This document shows, one piece after another, positions 63,208-64,000 of a stretch of 64,000 nt of DNA. Where the stretch lies: the NCBI GenBank assembly GCA_016705545.1, contig JADIYA010000014.1, positions 75,517 to 139,516 of the forward strand, given 5' to 3'. Source of the DNA: Flavobacteriales bacterium (GTDB taxonomy: Bacteria > Bacteroidota > Bacteroidia > Flavobacteriales_F > PHOS-HE28). Position numbers and translations under genes: made by a program. How positions within the stretch are numbered: position 1 is the stretch's first letter; the number at the start of each line of letters is the position of its first letter. A model generated the notes under the pieces. It ran no database searches and was not told where the DNA came from. It saw nothing but the letters and a program-made list of their open reading frames with translations.

Positions 63208-64000
63208 TCAATCGTAGCCTTCGAGGTTCGGGTTGATGATGAATTGCCGCACACTCACGCCCACAGCGATGCCGGCTGCTGTGCTCAGCAAGGAGCGCAG
63301 CACGCGCTTGGTGCGGCCCACCTTCGCATAGCCGTACGCATAGTTCGGCTCGCCTTCGAGGTAGGGGTCGGTGAGCGAGCCTTTGGTGACATGCACGCGC
63401 GGCAAGGCCATGGCCCCGGCATAGATCGGCGGCAGGAAGAGCGCATTCACCTCGAGGTTCAGCGCAATGCTGGCACCGGCGCCCACCAGGAAGCCGCCCC
63501 AGGTGGCGAAGCGCGGCTTATAGCCGCTGCGGGCATCCTGCTCGCCCTTGATGAACCACCGCATCTCCTGAATGGAGAGCTCATTGCCGAAGACGGTGTC
63601 CTGGAAGTACCAGATCTTCTCGCGGCCCAAGGTGTCGGTCACGCTGAAGACGCTCTCGGTCGGTTCAGCGCGCTCCTTCCGCTTTCCATTGCGCCCGAGC
63701 TCCTCATAGCGCACCTCGAAGGTGCTCTGCCCGAGCACGCGCGCCTCGATGATCTGCCCGTTCATGAGCAGGATCCTCTGCTTTGCAAGTGGATTGTCAA
63801 GAGCACTTAGAGGAGAATCATTACCAAAGCTCGACCGCCTCAGTGTTGGTTGAGTTGCGCTCCCCGTATCACCTTTTTCATCATCCTTAGCCTTTCCTGC
63901 TTTGGCCAAAGACACGAGCCTAGATGCCAAGGTCCTGCTACCGACATCGACAGCATTCATATTATCTCCGACAGTGCTAATGTCCGTTGCAAGCACTTTC
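63208..64000 (-). CDS. Unknown protein, cut by the right edge
   Basis: The frame is open to the window end, so the true start lies beyond 64000; about 263 residues are visible. The visible N-terminal 80 residues are Ser/Ala/Lys-rich and low in complexity and are encoded by DNA of about 49% GC, clearly lower than the rest of the window. From about base 63770 downstream the coding DNA becomes GC-rich: LLMNGQIIEARVLGQSTFEVRYEELG, TLGREKIWYFQDTVFG, then two short hydrophobic segments (GFLVGAGASIALNLE; LLSTAAGIAVGVSV). Related Bacteroidota membrane proteins begin near that GC-rich part. Two bases from the UbiA-like gene. Function unknown. Confidence 0.55.
   Translation of the reverse strand, partial: KVLATDISTVGDNMNAVDVGSRTLASRLVSLAKAGKAKDDEKGDTGSATQPTLRRSSFGNDSPLSALDNPLAKQRILLMNGQIIEARVLGQSTFEVRYEELGRNGKRKERAEPTESVFSVTDTLGREKIWYFQDTVFGNELSIQEMRWFIKGEQDARSGYKPRFATWGGFLVGAGASIALNLEVNALFLPPIYAGAMALPRVHVTKGSLTDPYLEGEPNYAYGYAKVGRTKRVLRSLLSTAAGIAVGVSVRQFIINPNLEGYD

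Overview
The window is a dense, high-GC (by eye roughly 60-65%) bacterial chromosome segment from a Bacteroidota member, most likely a high-GC Flavobacteriales-type lineage. The evidence is in the genes: four exported proteins carry type IX secretion system (T9SS) sorting tails (three Por-tail type A, one gliding-motility/CHU_C type). T9SS parts are present (PorT, a giant C25-family PorU-like sortase, and a PorV/PorQ-family barrel). Other lineage markers are a TamL-like Omp85 lipoprotein, a DUF5686 outer-membrane protein and a DUF2795 small protein. The recurrent promoter motif TAnnTT[T/C]G, the Bacteroidota -7 box, sits just upstream of many starts. No tRNA, rRNA, CRISPR array, insertion sequence or prophage was seen.

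Layout. 1-6659: two adjacent paralogous T9SS-secreted multidomain proteins, the first cut by the window edge and the second broken by a one-base frameshift. 6718-8789: an exported unknown protein, the B12-related GTPase MeaB (frameshifted) and a one-helix membrane protein. 8890-12558: a tightly overlapping run of aminotransferase, heptose-7-phosphate kinase, ubiE and porT. 12637-21349: an FAD-dependent oxidoreductase, a TrmH-family RNA methyltransferase divergent from a TamL-like Omp85 protein, an alpha/beta hydrolase, a SAM methyltransferase and a PKD-domain T9SS protein. 21383-25813: PduO-type cobalamin adenosyltransferase, a DUF2795 protein and SecA. 25900-31343 (minus): a DsbD-N-like protein, DsbD, GmhA, ComM (frameshifted) and a TonB-type protein. 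31440-34356 (minus): a small unknown, TilS and PabB. 34500-43776: a T9SS cargo protein facing apolipoprotein N-acyltransferase, then the PorV/Q-PorU2 pair. 43860-46260: phosphatidylserine synthase, PurS and a polytopic membrane protein. 46265-50291 (minus): a TatC-DUF5686-LptB operon. 50513-53142: RecQ and a small unknown. 53146-57950 (minus): a propeller/barrel outer-membrane protein (frameshifted), TauE-like and M20 amidohydrolase (frameshifted) in a chain of one-base overlaps. 58045-64000: a metallo-beta-lactamase-fold hydrolase, a barrel-like protein, and a kynurenine-pathway pair (kynU-kmo) below a UbiA-like protein and an unknown protein cut by the right edge.

How the genes fit together. 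Much of the window concerns building and exporting the cell envelope: Sec and Tat export, lipoprotein acylation (Lnt), LPS transport (LptB), heptose synthesis (GmhA plus the heptose kinase), outer-membrane assembly (TamL-like), disulfide transfer (DsbD) and T9SS secretion with its cargo. The rest is housekeeping: menaquinone, folate, purine, phospholipid, B12-cofactor and tryptophan/NAD metabolism, tRNA modification and DNA repair.

Five otherwise intact genes each contain one single-base frame break in 64 kb. This is more likely uncorrected consensus error than real gene decay, and it should be settled before any of these genes is called a pseudogene. I found no clearly new defence or mobile system. 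The most interesting items are the PorU2/PorV-like pair, the frequent placement of -7 boxes within a few bases of start codons (suggesting leaderless mRNAs), the repeat-prone T9SS cargo genes and several intergenic inverted repeats.
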